Source: Sphaerotilus microaerophilus
Lineage (GTDB): Bacteria > Pseudomonadota > Gammaproteobacteria > Burkholderiales > Burkholderiaceae_C
Length of the DNA stretch: 64,000 bases
Direction of reading: 5' to 3'
NCBI RefSeq assembly: GCF_023734135.1
Contig: NZ_AP025730.1
Location: forward strand, 5,022,001 to 5,086,000
Below are positions 1 through 8,271 of this stretch, in pieces; the first letter of the stretch is position 1, and each line of letters opens with the position of its first letter. Position numbers and translations under genes: made by a program. The notes under the pieces are model-generated. The model was not told where the DNA came from. It saw only the letters and a list, made by a program, of their open reading frames with translations, and searched no databases.

Positions 1-1031
1 CGCCTCATGTCGAAGCGCTCCTCGAACTCGTGCCAGCGGTGCCAGCGCCCGCCCGGCTTCAGGCCCCAGCGGACGTGGTGGGCATCGAGCTGCTCGGGCG
101 GCTCGAAGTAGCCGTAGAAGTTCTCCTCGCAGGTCAGGTAGGTGCCCCAGGGCGTGACGCCCGCGGCGCAGTTGTTGTAGGTGCCCAGCACCTGGCGGCC
201 CTCCGGGTCGGCCGCGGTGCGCATCAGCGGGTGGCCGGCCGCCGGCCCGGCCAGGCGCATCGGCGTCGATGCGGTGATGCGCCGCGCATAGCGCGAGGGC
301 CGCACCAGCGCCCAGCGCGGCGGCTCGCCCGGCCGCGCAGGCGGCTCGGCACGCACCTCGACCACCGACACACCGTGTGCCGCGATCGACTTCGCGGTCT
401 TGTCCGCGCTCCAGCTCATCATGCCGTCGGCATGCAGCAGCGCCTCGTCGGTGTACTCGTGGTTGACGGCGAGCAGGCCGTGGCGCGATTCACCCGGGCC
501 GCCCCGGCCCTCCTTGCCGTCCTTTGCGTCTTTCCCCTCCCCGAGCGGGAACCAGCCCATGCCGTCGTGGTGCATGCCCGCCTGCAGGGCCTGCTCGGCC
601 GCGGTGTGGCTGCCATCGCCCTTGAAGGCCGGCATGCGCCCGGCGATGCCCACCGCGTCGCCCCAGCGGTACAGCACCCGCGCGCTGTAGCCCACCGGAA
701 CCACCAGGGGCTGGGTGACGCCCATTGGCACCGCGGTGAAGCCGATGCGCCGGCCCAGCTTCGCCGCCTCCGTGGCCGGTGCGGACGCCGGCCCGGCCGA
801 TGGCGGCGCGAAGGCCAGTTCGCCCGCACCTGCTCCCGTGCCGGCATCCGCCGCCTGTGCCAGCGGCGTGGCCAGGGCCCCCGTGAGCCCACCCAGCAGG
901 CTGGCCAGCCCGCCACGCAGCATCTGCCTGCGGCTGGCCTCGCCCTGGGCGGCGACCTCCCAGATGGAGGGGTTGGCGCTGCGGTTGGAGTCTTCCAGGG
1001 TGGCCTGGGGCAGGAAACGGGGCTTGGGCAT
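1..1031 (-). CDS. phoX: PhoX-family alkaline phosphatase (DUF839), C-terminal part outside window
   Basis: The minus-strand frame opens at the ATG at 1031 and runs off the left edge, so only about 343 N-terminal residues are visible. Residues 1-55 carry a twin-arginine type leader (SRRQMLRGG then a hydrophobic stretch ending near AQAA). Further in, the translation contains NHEYTDEALL and, near the edge, TPWGTYLTCEENFYGYF, both typical of PhoX/DUF839 proteins, which are periplasmic Tat-exported phosphomonoesterases using calcium and iron. It would release phosphate from organic phosphate esters. It is divergent from the AbrB-like gene; the roughly 215-bp gap between them shows no Pho-box that I can call with confidence. 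Confidence 0.85.
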   Translation of the reverse strand, partial: MPKPRFLPQATLEDSNRSANPSIWEVAAQGEASRRQMLRGGLASLLGGLTGALATPLAQAADAGTGAGAGELAFAPPSAGPASAPATEAAKLGRRIGFTAVPMGVTQPLVVPVGYSARVLYRWGDAVGIAGRMPAFKGDGSHTAAEQALQAGMHHDGMGWFPLGEGKDAKDGKEGRGGPGESRHGLLAVNHEYTDEALLHADGMMSWSADKTAKSIAAHGVSVVEVRAEPPARPGEPPRWALVRPSRYARRITASTPMRLAGPAAGHPLMRTAADPEGRQVLGTYNNCAAGVTPWGTYLTCEENFYGYFEPPEQLDAHHVRWGLKPGGRWHRWHEFEERFDMR

Positions 1032-1248
1032 CGGGACGGCGGTGAGCGTGAGAGACGTGGAAAGGCGAGTCGGGCCAAGCCGCTGCAGGGGGCCTGGCCC
1101 GACCTGCGGCTGAGCAGCAGGGATCTTGCCACCATGCACCGCGGGCCGCCGTGCGGAAGTCCCTGCCACGCCGCAGCGCCGTAACATCCCGGCCCCTTCA
1201 GGCCTTTCCCAGCCTTTCCCTCCCTTCCCGGCCACATCGATCCTGCCC

Positions 1249-2346
1249 GTGTCCGCTGCTGCGCCCCCTTCCCTGCCCCGCCCCCTGCCTCGCTTCCTGC
1301 GCCTGCTGCTCACCCTGGCCATCGCCGCCGCCGCGGGCGGGCTGTGCCAGTGGCTGCATTCCCCGTTGCCCTGGATGCTGGGCCCGCTGCTGGGCAGCGC
1401 AGCGCTGTCGATCGTCGGCGTGCCGCTGCTGGCCTCGCAGCGCCTGCGCAATGGCGGACAGTGGGTCATCGGCACCGCGCTGGGCCTGTACTTCACGCCC
1501 GAGGTGCTGGCGCAGGTGCTGCGCCTGGCGCCCTGGACCCTGCTCGGCGCCGCCTGGGCCCTCGGCCTGGGCCATCTGTTCTACCGCTGGCTGCGCTGGA
1601 GCATGGCACGCACACCCGGCGGCGCGGTGGATGCCGGCACGGCCTACTTTGCCGCGGTGATCGGCGGCGCCTCGGAGATGGCAGCCTTTGCCGAACGGCT
1701 CGGTGCAAGGGTCGATCTGGTGGCGGCGGCGCACTCGCTGCGCGTGCTGCTGGTGGTGGTGACGATTCCCTTCACCTACCAGTTTGCCCAGATCCATGGC
1801 AGCACGCCCGCGCCAGCTGCTGCGGTGGGCGTGCAGCCGCTCGGCCTGCTGCTGCTGGCTGCGGCCACGGCCGCAGGATCCTGGCTGATGCTGCGCTTGC
1901 GCCAGCCCAATCCCTGGGTGCTGGGCTCGCTGGCGGTCGCGCTGGCCATCACCGCCAGCGGCCACACGCCCAGTGCGCTGCCGCCCGGCCTGAGCCAGGC
2001 GGCGCAGCTGGCGATTGGCGTGTCGCTGGGCACGCGCTTCACCCCCGCCTTCCTGCACACCGCGCCGCGCTGGCTGGGCGCGGTGGCGCTGGGCACGCTG
2101 GGGATGATCCTGGCCAGTGCCGGTTTTGCCTGGGCCGTGGGCCAGGCGGCCGGTCTGGAACCGGCTGCGGTGCTGCTGGGCAACTCACCGGGCGGCATCG
2201 CCGAGATGTGCATCACCGCGAAGGTGCTGGAACTCGGCGTGCCACTGGTGACCGCCTTTCACATCGTGCGCTACGTGATCGTGCTGCTGCTCACCGGGCC
2301 GATCCACCAGCGCTTCATCGCAGCACCGGCGGTCGCGCGGCCCTGA
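1249..2346 (+). CDS. AbrB-family inner membrane protein (AbrB duplication domain)
   Basis: 365 residues if translation starts at the GTG at 1249; the frame is open upstream to 1126, but those residues are proline-rich and unlike the family. The protein is almost wholly hydrophobic, with about ten membrane segments arranged as two similar halves, each ending in a motif of the type FAAVIGGASEMAAFAERLG (residues ~135-155) and LLGNSPGGIAEMCITAKVLE (residues ~305-325). This internal duplication and the GGxxEM pair are the mark of the AbrB (COG3180) family. Members have been called regulators or ammonia monooxygenase by old transfer of names; the true role is not settled and a transporter role is likely. 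It converges on the LysM protein gene with a gap of only 7 bp. Confidence 0.75.
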   Translation: MSAAAPPSLPRPLPRFLRLLLTLAIAAAAGGLCQWLHSPLPWMLGPLLGSAALSIVGVPLLASQRLRNGGQWVIGTALGLYFTPEVLAQVLRLAPWTLLGAAWALGLGHLFYRWLRWSMARTPGGAVDAGTAYFAAVIGGASEMAAFAERLGARVDLVAAAHSLRVLLVVVTIPFTYQFAQIHGSTPAPAAAVGVQPLGLLLLAAATAAGSWLMLRLRQPNPWVLGSLAVALAITASGHTPSALPPGLSQAAQLAIGVSLGTRFTPAFLHTAPRWLGAVALGTLGMILASAGFAWAVGQAAGLEPAAVLLGNSPGGIAEMCITAKVLELGVPLVTAFHIVRYVIVLLLTGPIHQRFIAAPAVARP

Positions 2347-2353
2347 GCCGCAC

Positions 2354-2866
2354 TCAGACCGGCGGGATGCGCAGCTTCTGCCCGACGTAGATCTTGTCCG
2401 GGTGGCTCAGCATCGGCTTGTTGGCCTCGAAGATCTTCGGGTACAGGTTGGCATTGCCGTAGTAGATCTTGGCAATGGCCGAGAGCGTGTCGCCGCGCAC
2501 CACGTCGTGCCAGCGCGACTCTTCCACCGCCTCGGTGACAGTCAGGTCATCGTTCACGCCCTTGACGCCCTGCACGTTGCCAGCGCACAGCAGCACCTTT
2601 TCCTTGGTAGCCTGGTCGGGCGCGTTGCCGCTCACGGTGGCCTCGCAGGGCCCGCCGTCAAAGGCCACCTGCAGGTTCTCCACCGTCAGCCCCTGGGCCA
2701 CGATGTACTGCGCAATCGCTTCACCCGCGATGCGGTTGGCCTCTGAGGCGCGGGCCTGCAGCGCGGCGTCATCCGGTGCGGCCTGGGCCTGCTGGGCCGC
2801 CTCCTCGGGCTTGGCCGAGCCAAACAGTTTCTCGCCGGCTTCCTTGATGAAGCTGAACAATCCCAT
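2354..2866 (-). CDS. kbp: BON-LysM protein, Kbp/YgaU-like
   Basis: 170 residues from the ATG at 2866, chosen because AGGAGCG lies 8 bases upstream and the protein then begins MGLFSFIKEAGEKLFG as in E. coli YgaU/Kbp. A BON domain covers about residues 45-110 and a LysM domain about 120-168 (HDVVRGDTLSAIAKIYYG to YVGQKLRIPPV). In E. coli this protein is a soluble potassium sensor needed for growth at high external potassium. There is no signal peptide, which fits the cytoplasmic Kbp rather than a peptidoglycan-binding lipoprotein. A KefF-KefC potassium efflux pair lies elsewhere in the window but is not linked to it. Confidence 0.85.
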   Translation of the reverse strand: MGLFSFIKEAGEKLFGSAKPEEAAQQAQAAPDDAALQARASEANRIAGEAIAQYIVAQGLTVENLQVAFDGGPCEATVSGNAPDQATKEKVLLCAGNVQGVKGVNDDLTVTEAVEESRWHDVVRGDTLSAIAKIYYGNANLYPKIFEANKPMLSHPDKIYVGQKLRIPPV

Positions 2867-3068
2867 GGTGAAACGCTCCTGTGGTGAGGCGTGCCGGGCG
2901 GCACGTCCCACTGAGGTTAGCTGGCCCCTGGCACAGGCGCAACCGTGTGACTTACATCACACATTCACCACCCATGCCGCCACTCAGATCGGCAGCAGAA
3001 AACAGAAACGCCCATCAAGCTCGCGCAGATGGGCGTTTGGCAATCAAGGTCATCACCCACGAGATGGG

Positions 3069-3144
3069 TGGCGCGCCCGGCTGGGATCGAACCAGCGACC
3101 CTTGGCTTCGGAGGCCAATACTCTATCCACTGAGCTACGGGCGC
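3069..3144 (-). tRNA. tRNA-Arg (anticodon CCG)
   Basis: The reverse strand reads GCGCCCGTAGCTCAGTGG at the 5' end and closes with CGGGCGC, discriminator G and an encoded CCA, giving a 7-bp acceptor stem. The T arm contains GGTTCGATCC. The anticodon arm TTGGC-CTCCGAA-GCCAA holds anticodon CCG, which reads CGG arginine codons. Total length is 76 bases including CCA. Confidence 0.95.
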
Positions 3145-3154
3145 GGAAATTGGG

Positions 3155-3160
3155 ATTCTA
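3155..3160 (-). promoter_or_regulatory. possible -10 box for tRNA-Arg
   Basis: On the minus strand the hexamer TAGAAT ends 10 bases before the first base of the tRNA, the distance expected for a sigma-70 start just upstream of the mature 5' end. I see no good -35 hexamer, so this rests on the -10 alone. Confidence 0.35.
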
Positions 3161-3213
3161 GCAGGCCTGGCGGCGCGGCGTGCACACAACACCCAAGCCG
3201 ACACCCCTCCCCT

Positions 3214-3219
3214 TATAAT
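3214..3219 (+). promoter_or_regulatory. consensus -10 box (TATAAT) for the cytochrome c5 gene
   Basis: A perfect TATAAT sits 52 bases before the start codon, in an otherwise GC-rich gap, pointing toward the cytochrome gene. The region 17 bases upstream has no clear TTGACA-like hexamer. Confidence 0.45.
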
Positions 3220-3271
3220 CTTTGGGTTTTGCGCACGATGCACGCGCCTCGCCCCCCAGCCAGAGGAACCC

Positions 3272-3784
3272 ATGAGCGAAGCTCAACACAAGTCTGATTC
3301 TCGCGGCGGCCCCGTCGGCCTGTCCTCCTCCCAGATCGTCCTGGCCTGCGCCGCTGCCCTGGTGGTTTCGGTGGTCGCAGCGATGATGCTGGGCAAGGGT
3401 CCGGCAAAGTCGGCCGCCAGCAACGGTGGTGAGGTTGAGGCGGCCAACGCCCGCATCCAGCCGGTTGGCGCCGTGACGATCAAGCTCGAAGGTGGCCCGC
3501 TGAAGACGGGCGAGGAAGTGTTCAAGGCCCAGTGCAGTGCCTGTCACTCCGCCGGTCTGGCGGGCTCGCCCAAGTTCGGCGACGCCGCTGCGTGGGGCCC
3601 GCGCATCGGTACCGGCTTTGCCGCACTGCTCAACTCGGCCCTGAAGGGCAAGGGCAACATGGGTGCCCAGGGCGGCGGCGACTTCAGCGACCTGGAGATC
3701 GGCCGCGCGGTGGCCTACATGGCCAATGCCGGTGGCGCCAAGTTCGAAGAACCGAAGGCCCCGGACGCCGCGGCGTCGAAGTAA
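3272..3784 (+). CDS. cytochrome c5 family monohaem protein, membrane anchored
   Basis: 170 residues starting at an ATG preceded by AGAGGAACCC. Residues 1-20 are polar, residues ~22-42 form one membrane segment (uncleaved anchor or signal), and the haem motif CSACH lies near residue 88. The downstream GNMGAQGGGDFSDLEI supplies the likely axial methionine (GNM), followed by the cytochrome c5 end AVAYMANAGG. It should be a periplasm-facing electron carrier, for example toward terminal oxidases. It has its own -10 box and its own terminator, so it is probably monocistronic. Confidence 0.88.
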   Translation: MSEAQHKSDSRGGPVGLSSSQIVLACAAALVVSVVAAMMLGKGPAKSAASNGGEVEAANARIQPVGAVTIKLEGGPLKTGEEVFKAQCSACHSAGLAGSPKFGDAAAWGPRIGTGFAALLNSALKGKGNMGAQGGGDFSDLEIGRAVAYMANAGGAKFEEPKAPDAAASK

Positions 3785-3838
3785 GCCCCACGCTCGCCCG
3801 ATGCCACGGCCCCGTGGCGTCGGCCGGAGCGACCAGAA

Positions 3839-3861
3839 GCCGACCCGAGGGTCGGCTTTTT
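3839..3861 (+). terminator. Rho-independent terminator after cytochrome c5
   Basis: GCCGACCC, a 2-base loop GA, then GGGTCGGC and five T residues. The 8-bp stem is perfect. It lies between the cytochrome gene and the convergent conserved-protein gene. Confidence 0.85.
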
Positions 3862-4406
3862 CATGGGCGCTGCGCCAGATCGACCGCCGGGCTGAGGCGG
3901 TAGCCAAAGCGGGCCGGCAGCAACTCGAACGGCACGTCCTCCAGCGGCCAGCGGCCCTGCTCGACGGCGTCGGCCGCCGCGGCCATGTCCACCGAGCGCA
4001 CCAGTCCGAGACCGCGCGCACTGGCCAGGAACAGGCGCCCCTCCTCGTCCAGCAGGGCCTCGGTCACCCGGCCAAAGGGCTCGCCGGTGTGGGTGTGCAC
4101 CAGCCAGTCCCCATCCAGGCGCTGTACGCCCAGCACCCAGGGCGCGGCCTCCAGCTCCACGAAGACCCGCTGCGGCCCGTTCTGGAAGAACCAGGCTCCG
4201 TCCCCATCGGCCTCGTAGTTGCGGCCGATGAATTCGCGCAGCTTCTCGTGCTGCAGGCGGCTGCCCTTGACCCCCGGGAAGGATCCCGCCGCCTGCACCG
4301 CCGCGTCGCGCAGGTACCAATCACCCCGCGCATCCAGCCCCAGCCAACCACAGCAGGCCGGCACGTTGGGCCACTTCTTCAGGGCCGCCTTGACGATGTC
4401 ATCCAT
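3861..4406 (-). CDS. conserved betaproteobacterial protein of unknown function (DUF2946-type by memory)
   Basis: 181 residues, starting MDDIVKAALKKWPNVP. No signal peptide or membrane segment is visible, so it is probably cytoplasmic. Recognisable conserved pieces are CGWLGLDARGDWYLRD (residues ~18-34), LREFIGRNYEADGDGAWFFQNGPQRVFVELE (residues ~56-86) and a C-terminal LLPARFGYRLSP. I remember this protein as a widespread Burkholderiales family usually found next to a YheT hydrolase, as here, but I could not check the DUF number. Its stop codon touches the cytochrome terminator. No function is proposed. Confidence 0.75.
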   Translation of the reverse strand: MDDIVKAALKKWPNVPACCGWLGLDARGDWYLRDAAVQAAGSFPGVKGSRLQHEKLREFIGRNYEADGDGAWFFQNGPQRVFVELEAAPWVLGVQRLDGDWLVHTHTGEPFGRVTEALLDEEGRLFLASARGLGLVRSVDMAAAADAVEQGRWPLEDVPFELLPARFGYRLSPAVDLAQRP

Positions 4407-4420
4407 GGCGGGATGTTGCC

Positions 4421-5515
4421 TCAGCCCGGTCCCGCACGTTCAGCAGGGAGATGCCCCGCCAGCCAGCCCGTCACCGCCGCCGGCAGGCCCAGCACGTGGC
4501 CAGGGAAGCGACCACTGGGAAACCCCACGTGCCCGCCGCCAGCGGGCTGCCACAGCGTGACGCAGGGGCCAACCTCCTGTGGCGCGGGCAGGCAGGCGGC
4601 CGGCACGAAGGGATCGTTGAGCGGGTTGAGCAGCAGCGCAGGCAGGCGCAGCCTTGCCAGGTGCGGCTTGGCGGAGGCCCGCCGCCAGTAGTCCGCCACG
4701 CCGGCAAAGCCGTGCAGCGGCGCGGTGAACACGTCGTCGAAGGCCTCGATGCTGCGCGCGGCCAGCAGCCGCTCGCGGTCGAACAGCCCCGGGTGCTGCT
4801 GCCACTTGGCCAGCGCCTTGGCACGCATCGTGCGCAGGAACATCGGCGTGTAGATCCAGCGGTTCAGGCCCGCGCCGATGCGGCGCCCGCCCGCCGTCAG
4901 GTCGATCGGCGAGCACACCGCCGCCACGGCCGCAACCTGCTGTGCAGCGGACTCGCCCGCCTCCTGGGCCCAGCGCAACAGGGCGTTGCCCCCCAACGAG
5001 ACGCCCACCGTCACCACCGGCCCGCGGTGGCGCTGGCGCAGCTGCGCCAGCATCCAGCCGATCTCGGCGTGGTCCCCCGAGTGGTAGGCGCGCGGTGCGA
5101 GGTTGATCTCGCCAGAGCAGCCCCGGAAGTGCGGCACGACATAGCCCCAGCCCCGCCGCCGCGCCGCGTCGGCAAAGGCCTGCGCGTAGTGGCTGTGTGA
5201 CGAGCCTTCGAGGCCGTGGAACAGCACCAGCAGCGGGCGGTCACCCGGGGCCGGCAGCCCGGCACCAGACAACGGGCCAGGCAACGGGTCGGCCAGCCAG
5301 TCCGCGTCGATGAAGTCGCCGTCGGGGGTGGTCCAGCGTTCGCGCCGAAAGCGAGGGGCCGGGCCCAGGTGGCGGCGCGAGCACAGCGCCGGCCAGATCG
5401 TCTGCGCCTGCCCGCCCGGCAGCCAGCGCGGCGGGCCCGGCAGCAAGCCGGCGTGGCCGGCCTGATCAGCCTCAGTGCAGGGTGGAGGGCGACTCGCCGA
5501 TCTCATGCAGCTCAC
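4421..5515 (-). CDS. YheT-family alpha/beta hydrolase
   Basis: Up to 364 residues. After a variable N-terminus the protein shows LLVLFHGLEGSSHSHYAQAF (oxyanion-hole HG region), PHFRGCSGEINLAPRAYHSGD, and the nucleophile elbow GVSLGGN; these are hallmarks of the YheT/ABHD1 hydrolases (COG0429). The catalytic histidine is likely in the GGGHVGFPSG stretch near the C-terminus. The start is uncertain: ATGs at 5515 and 5506 both overlap the end of the upstream SnoaL-like gene by 30-45 bp, which suggests coupled translation. The next gene downstream, the conserved DUF protein, begins 14 bp after its stop. Confidence 0.82.
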   Translation of the reverse strand: MSCMRSASRPPPCTEADQAGHAGLLPGPPRWLPGGQAQTIWPALCSRRHLGPAPRFRRERWTTPDGDFIDADWLADPLPGPLSGAGLPAPGDRPLLVLFHGLEGSSHSHYAQAFADAARRRGWGYVVPHFRGCSGEINLAPRAYHSGDHAEIGWMLAQLRQRHRGPVVTVGVSLGGNALLRWAQEAGESAAQQVAAVAAVCSPIDLTAGGRRIGAGLNRWIYTPMFLRTMRAKALAKWQQHPGLFDRERLLAARSIEAFDDVFTAPLHGFAGVADYWRRASAKPHLARLRLPALLLNPLNDPFVPAACLPAPQEVGPCVTLWQPAGGGHVGFPSGRFPGHVLGLPAAVTGWLAGHLPAERAGPG

Positions 5516-5921
5516 GCTGACCGCCTGGGCTGGCGTGGTGCAGGAACATGCGCCAGCCCTGCGGCGTCTTGAGATAGACGTTGGTAGCGATCAGGTAGCC
5601 GGTCTGCGGCCCCTCGGGCGTGGCCACCCGCACCTGTTCGAGCACCTGGTGCACCGCGCAGCTGCCGATCACGCTGCGGCGCACCTGCACAGCGCGCACG
5701 TCCACACCGCCGTGCGCGTACATCTCGTCGAAGCCGGCACGGATCGCGTGGGCGCCCACCAGCCGGGGCCCCTGCGGATGCACGCAGGCAATCTCTTCGT
5801 CATCGGCCCAGATGGCCATCATGCGCTCGATGTCGGCCTGCTGCTGGGACTCGTAGAACTGGGCCTCGGTGTCGTCGGGCGTGGCCAGCAACAGGGCCTG
5901 CAACGGTTTGGGCTGGGCCAT
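5472..5921 (-). CDS. SnoaL-like / nuclear transport factor 2-like protein
   Basis: 149 residues from the ATG at 5921 (MAQPKPLQALLL). The fold signature is an N-terminal helix with DTEAQFYESQQQADIERMMAIWADDEEIACVHPQGPRLVGAHAIRAGF and a C-terminal beta segment YLKTPQGWRMFLHHASPG, as in the SnoaL-like/DUF4440 family of small ligand-binding or enzymatic cones. The substrate is not known. It begins 7 bp after purU ends and overlaps the YheT gene, so all three are probably one transcript. Confidence 0.78.
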   Translation of the reverse strand: MAQPKPLQALLLATPDDTEAQFYESQQQADIERMMAIWADDEEIACVHPQGPRLVGAHAIRAGFDEMYAHGGVDVRAVQVRRSVIGSCAVHQVLEQVRVATPEGPQTGYLIATNVYLKTPQGWRMFLHHASPGGQRELHEIGESPSTLH

Positions 5922-5928
5922 GATGAGG

Positions 5929-6891
5929 CTAGCGGAACACCACGGTCTTGCGGCCGTTGAGCAGCACGCGGTGCTCGACGTGCCAGCGCACCGCGCGCGC
6001 CAGCACGACGCACTCGACGTCACGGCCCACCGCGGTGAAGTCCTCGGGGCTGAGGGTGTGGTCGACGCGGTCGACGTCCTGCTCGATGATCGGCCCCTCG
6101 TCGAGGTCGGCGGTGACATAGTGCGCCGTCGCGCCGATCAGCTTCACGCCGCGCTCGTGTGCCTGGTAGTAGGGGCGCGCGCCCTTGAAGCTGGGCAGGA
6201 AGCTGTGGTGGATGTTGATCGCGCGGCCGGCGAGGAACTCGCAGAACTCGGGGCTGAGGATCTGCATGTAGCGCGCCAGCACGACCAGATCCACCTCCTC
6301 GCGCTCGCACAAGGCCTCGACCTGGCGCTCCTGGGCGCGCTTGGCCTCGGCGCTGTTGCCGGTGCTGTCACGGTGCAGCGGCAGGTGGTGGAAGGGGATG
6401 CCGTAGCTGCCGGTCAGCTCGGCGAAGTCCGGGTGGTTGGACACGATGGCCGGGATGTCCACCTCAAGCTGACCGCTCTTCCAGCGAAACAGCAGGTCGT
6501 TCAAGCAGTGACCGTGCTTGCTGACCATCAGCAGCACGCGCGGACGGCGCGACAGGCTGTGGAACTTGACGCGCATGCTGAACTGGCTGCGCACATGCCC
6601 GAACAGGTTGGTCAGCGTGGCCGCATCGGCCAGGTGGACGGGGGCATCGAAGTGCACCCGCATGAAGAACAGGCCGGTGGCGTCCTCGCCGCGCACATCG
6701 CCGAACTGCTGCGAGTCGAGGATGTTGCAGCCCGCCTGGTAGAGCAGGCCGGAGACGGCGTGCACGATGCCCTTGGCATCGGGGCAGGACAGGGTCAGGA
6801 CGAATTCGCTGGCGCTGGAAGCGGCGGGGACGACGGCGGGGGCGACGGCGGGGGCGACGGCGGGAGCGGGGGCGGCAGGGGTCACGGACAT
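5929..6891 (-). CDS. purU: formyltetrahydrofolate deformylase
   Basis: 320 residues. An ACT domain (residues ~30-110, FVLTLSCPDAKGIVHAVSGL) precedes a formyl transferase/hydrolase domain with SNHPDF, the catalytic INIHHSFLPSFKGARPY segment, and DEGPIIEQD. PurU hydrolyses 10-formyl-THF to THF and formate, balancing the one-carbon pool and feeding formate to PurT. The N-terminus carries an extra alanine-proline-valine stretch of about 20 residues from a short tandem DNA repeat; the family normally starts directly with the ACT domain, so an internal start is possible. Confidence 0.92.
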   Translation of the reverse strand: MSVTPAAPAPAVAPAVAPAVVPAASSASEFVLTLSCPDAKGIVHAVSGLLYQAGCNILDSQQFGDVRGEDATGLFFMRVHFDAPVHLADAATLTNLFGHVRSQFSMRVKFHSLSRRPRVLLMVSKHGHCLNDLLFRWKSGQLEVDIPAIVSNHPDFAELTGSYGIPFHHLPLHRDSTGNSAEAKRAQERQVEALCEREEVDLVVLARYMQILSPEFCEFLAGRAINIHHSFLPSFKGARPYYQAHERGVKLIGATAHYVTADLDEGPIIEQDVDRVDHTLSPEDFTAVGRDVECVVLARAVRWHVEHRVLLNGRKTVVFR

Positions 6892-6953
6892 GGTGGGCCG
6901 GATTCTACGGGCCGCCCCGCCGCCATCCCTCTTCCTCCCCCGCGGGCCGGGGC

Positions 6954-8054
6954 TCAGGCGCCGACGACGGCCAGTCGGGCCGGCGGCTCGACCGGCACGG
7001 CGGTGGGAAACCCCACCCGCCTGGGCGGGCTCGGCGCCGGCTCCTCGGCAGCCTGCTGGGCCTGGGCCAGCAGCGCCTCAAGCACCTGTTGGGGGTCCAG
7101 GTCCCGCAGGCAGCGGCCATGGCCGGGTGGGCAGGAGCGGGCGTTGCAGGGCGCGCAGGCCGGCGCCGCGGTCGGCTCCAGCCGCAGGACCCGGGTGTGC
7201 CGGTGCAGGGGGCCGCAGTCGTCGGGCGTGGTCGGCCCGAACAGCGCCACCTGCGGCACGCCCAGGGCGGAGGCCAGCTGCATCCAGCCGTTGTCGCCGG
7301 CCAGCACACCGGCCGACGCAGCCAGCAGCGCCATCGCGTCGTCCAAGCTCACCACACCGGCCAGCACCAGGCTGGGCACGCCCGCGGCCTCGGCGGCGAT
7401 GTGCTGCGCCAGCGCCACGTCCTGACCCGAGCCCATCAGCAACACCGGGCAGCTGGTGCGGCCGTGCAGCTGACGCATCAGCTGCGCATACTGACCCGGT
7501 GACCAGCAGCGAGCCGGGGCGCCGTCCCCTCCAGGCGCCAGCACCCAGTAGCCCCCGGGCTTGACGCCATGGGCCTCGCAGACCGTGGCCAGCCGTTCTG
7601 GCGCCGGTGCCAGGGCCGGCTGGGGCGACTCGCCCGCAGGCTCCCCGGCCAGTGCCAGGAAGCGCGCAACACCCGACCGTGGCTGCGGGCCGACCGGCGG
7701 CTCGTTGATGAGCAGCGGGCGGCGCGACCCCGCATGGCCGATGCGCCTCGGCACCCCGGCGAACCAGGGCAGCAGGGCATCGGACAGGGCATCGGACAGC
7801 ACATAGGCAACGTCGTAGCGGCGCCGCCAGTTGGCACCGACGGAACGGCGCAGGCTCCAGTCCACCCGGCCGGGTCGCAGCGGCAGCTCGTAGACCTGCG
7901 CCACCGCCACGCCCATGGCCCGATAGACCGGCGCCACGTCGGGACACGCCGCCACCGCCACCACCTCGCCCCGGCGAGCCAGGGCGGCGATGAGCGGCTG
8001 CGACATGACCGCCTCGCGCACCGAGGTCGGCGCGATGACCAGGGACCGGAACAT
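6954..8054 (-). CDS. glycosyltransferase family 9 (LPS heptosyltransferase, WaaF-like)
   Basis: 366 residues, beginning MFRSLVIAPTSVREAVMSQPL. The two-lobed GT-B pattern of heptosyltransferases is visible: an N-terminal lobe with YDVAYVLSDALSDAL and the C-terminal ADP-heptose lobe with GDNGWMQLASALGVPQVALFGPT near residue 265-285. WaaF adds the second heptose to the inner core of LPS at the cytoplasmic face of the inner membrane. The usual GDSG-like turn is GDNG. A cysteine-rich tail (CAPCNARSCPPGHGRC) is as seen in WaaF proteins. It starts 6 bp after the zinc-ribbon gene. Confidence 0.85.
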   Translation of the reverse strand: MFRSLVIAPTSVREAVMSQPLIAALARRGEVVAVAACPDVAPVYRAMGVAVAQVYELPLRPGRVDWSLRRSVGANWRRRYDVAYVLSDALSDALLPWFAGVPRRIGHAGSRRPLLINEPPVGPQPRSGVARFLALAGEPAGESPQPALAPAPERLATVCEAHGVKPGGYWVLAPGGDGAPARCWSPGQYAQLMRQLHGRTSCPVLLMGSGQDVALAQHIAAEAAGVPSLVLAGVVSLDDAMALLAASAGVLAGDNGWMQLASALGVPQVALFGPTTPDDCGPLHRHTRVLRLEPTAAPACAPCNARSCPPGHGRCLRDLDPQQVLEALLAQAQQAAEEPAPSPPRRVGFPTAVPVEPPARLAVVGA

Positions 8055-8060
8055 GGCGGA

Positions 8061-8267
8061 TCAGTGGTGGCCGGAGACCTTCTCACCGGCCTTGAGCCGG
8101 TAGACGGTGCCGCAGTACGGGCAGTGGCCCTCACCGTGGCCGGCGACGTCGATGAACACGCGCGGGTGGCCGCTCCACAGCGCCTGCTTGGGGTTGGGGC
8201 AGAAAACGACGCCTGGCCCCTGCAGGTCCTTGGCAGTGACTTCCACGACAGCCTTGTTGTCACTCAT
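8061..8267 (-). CDS. zf-CHCC zinc-finger protein (NDUFS6-like)
   Basis: 68 residues. The cysteine/histidine pattern VVFCPNP...GHPRVFIDV...GHCPYCGTVYRL matches the zf-CHCC family (one C, one H, then CPYC), related to the zinc subunit of mitochondrial complex I. In betaproteobacteria this small protein nearly always sits between ilvE and a glycosyltransferase gene, as here. Its role in bacteria is not known. It lies 4 bp downstream of ilvE and is probably co-transcribed. Confidence 0.88.
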   Translation of the reverse strand: MSDNKAVVEVTAKDLQGPGVVFCPNPKQALWSGHPRVFIDVAGHGEGHCPYCGTVYRLKAGEKVSGHH

Positions 8268-8271
8268 GATC

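Noticed and set aside
30..1184. Long plus-strand frame across the start of the window
   Set aside because: It is the antisense shadow of the PhoX gene, with a shadow-type Arg/Ala/Gly composition.
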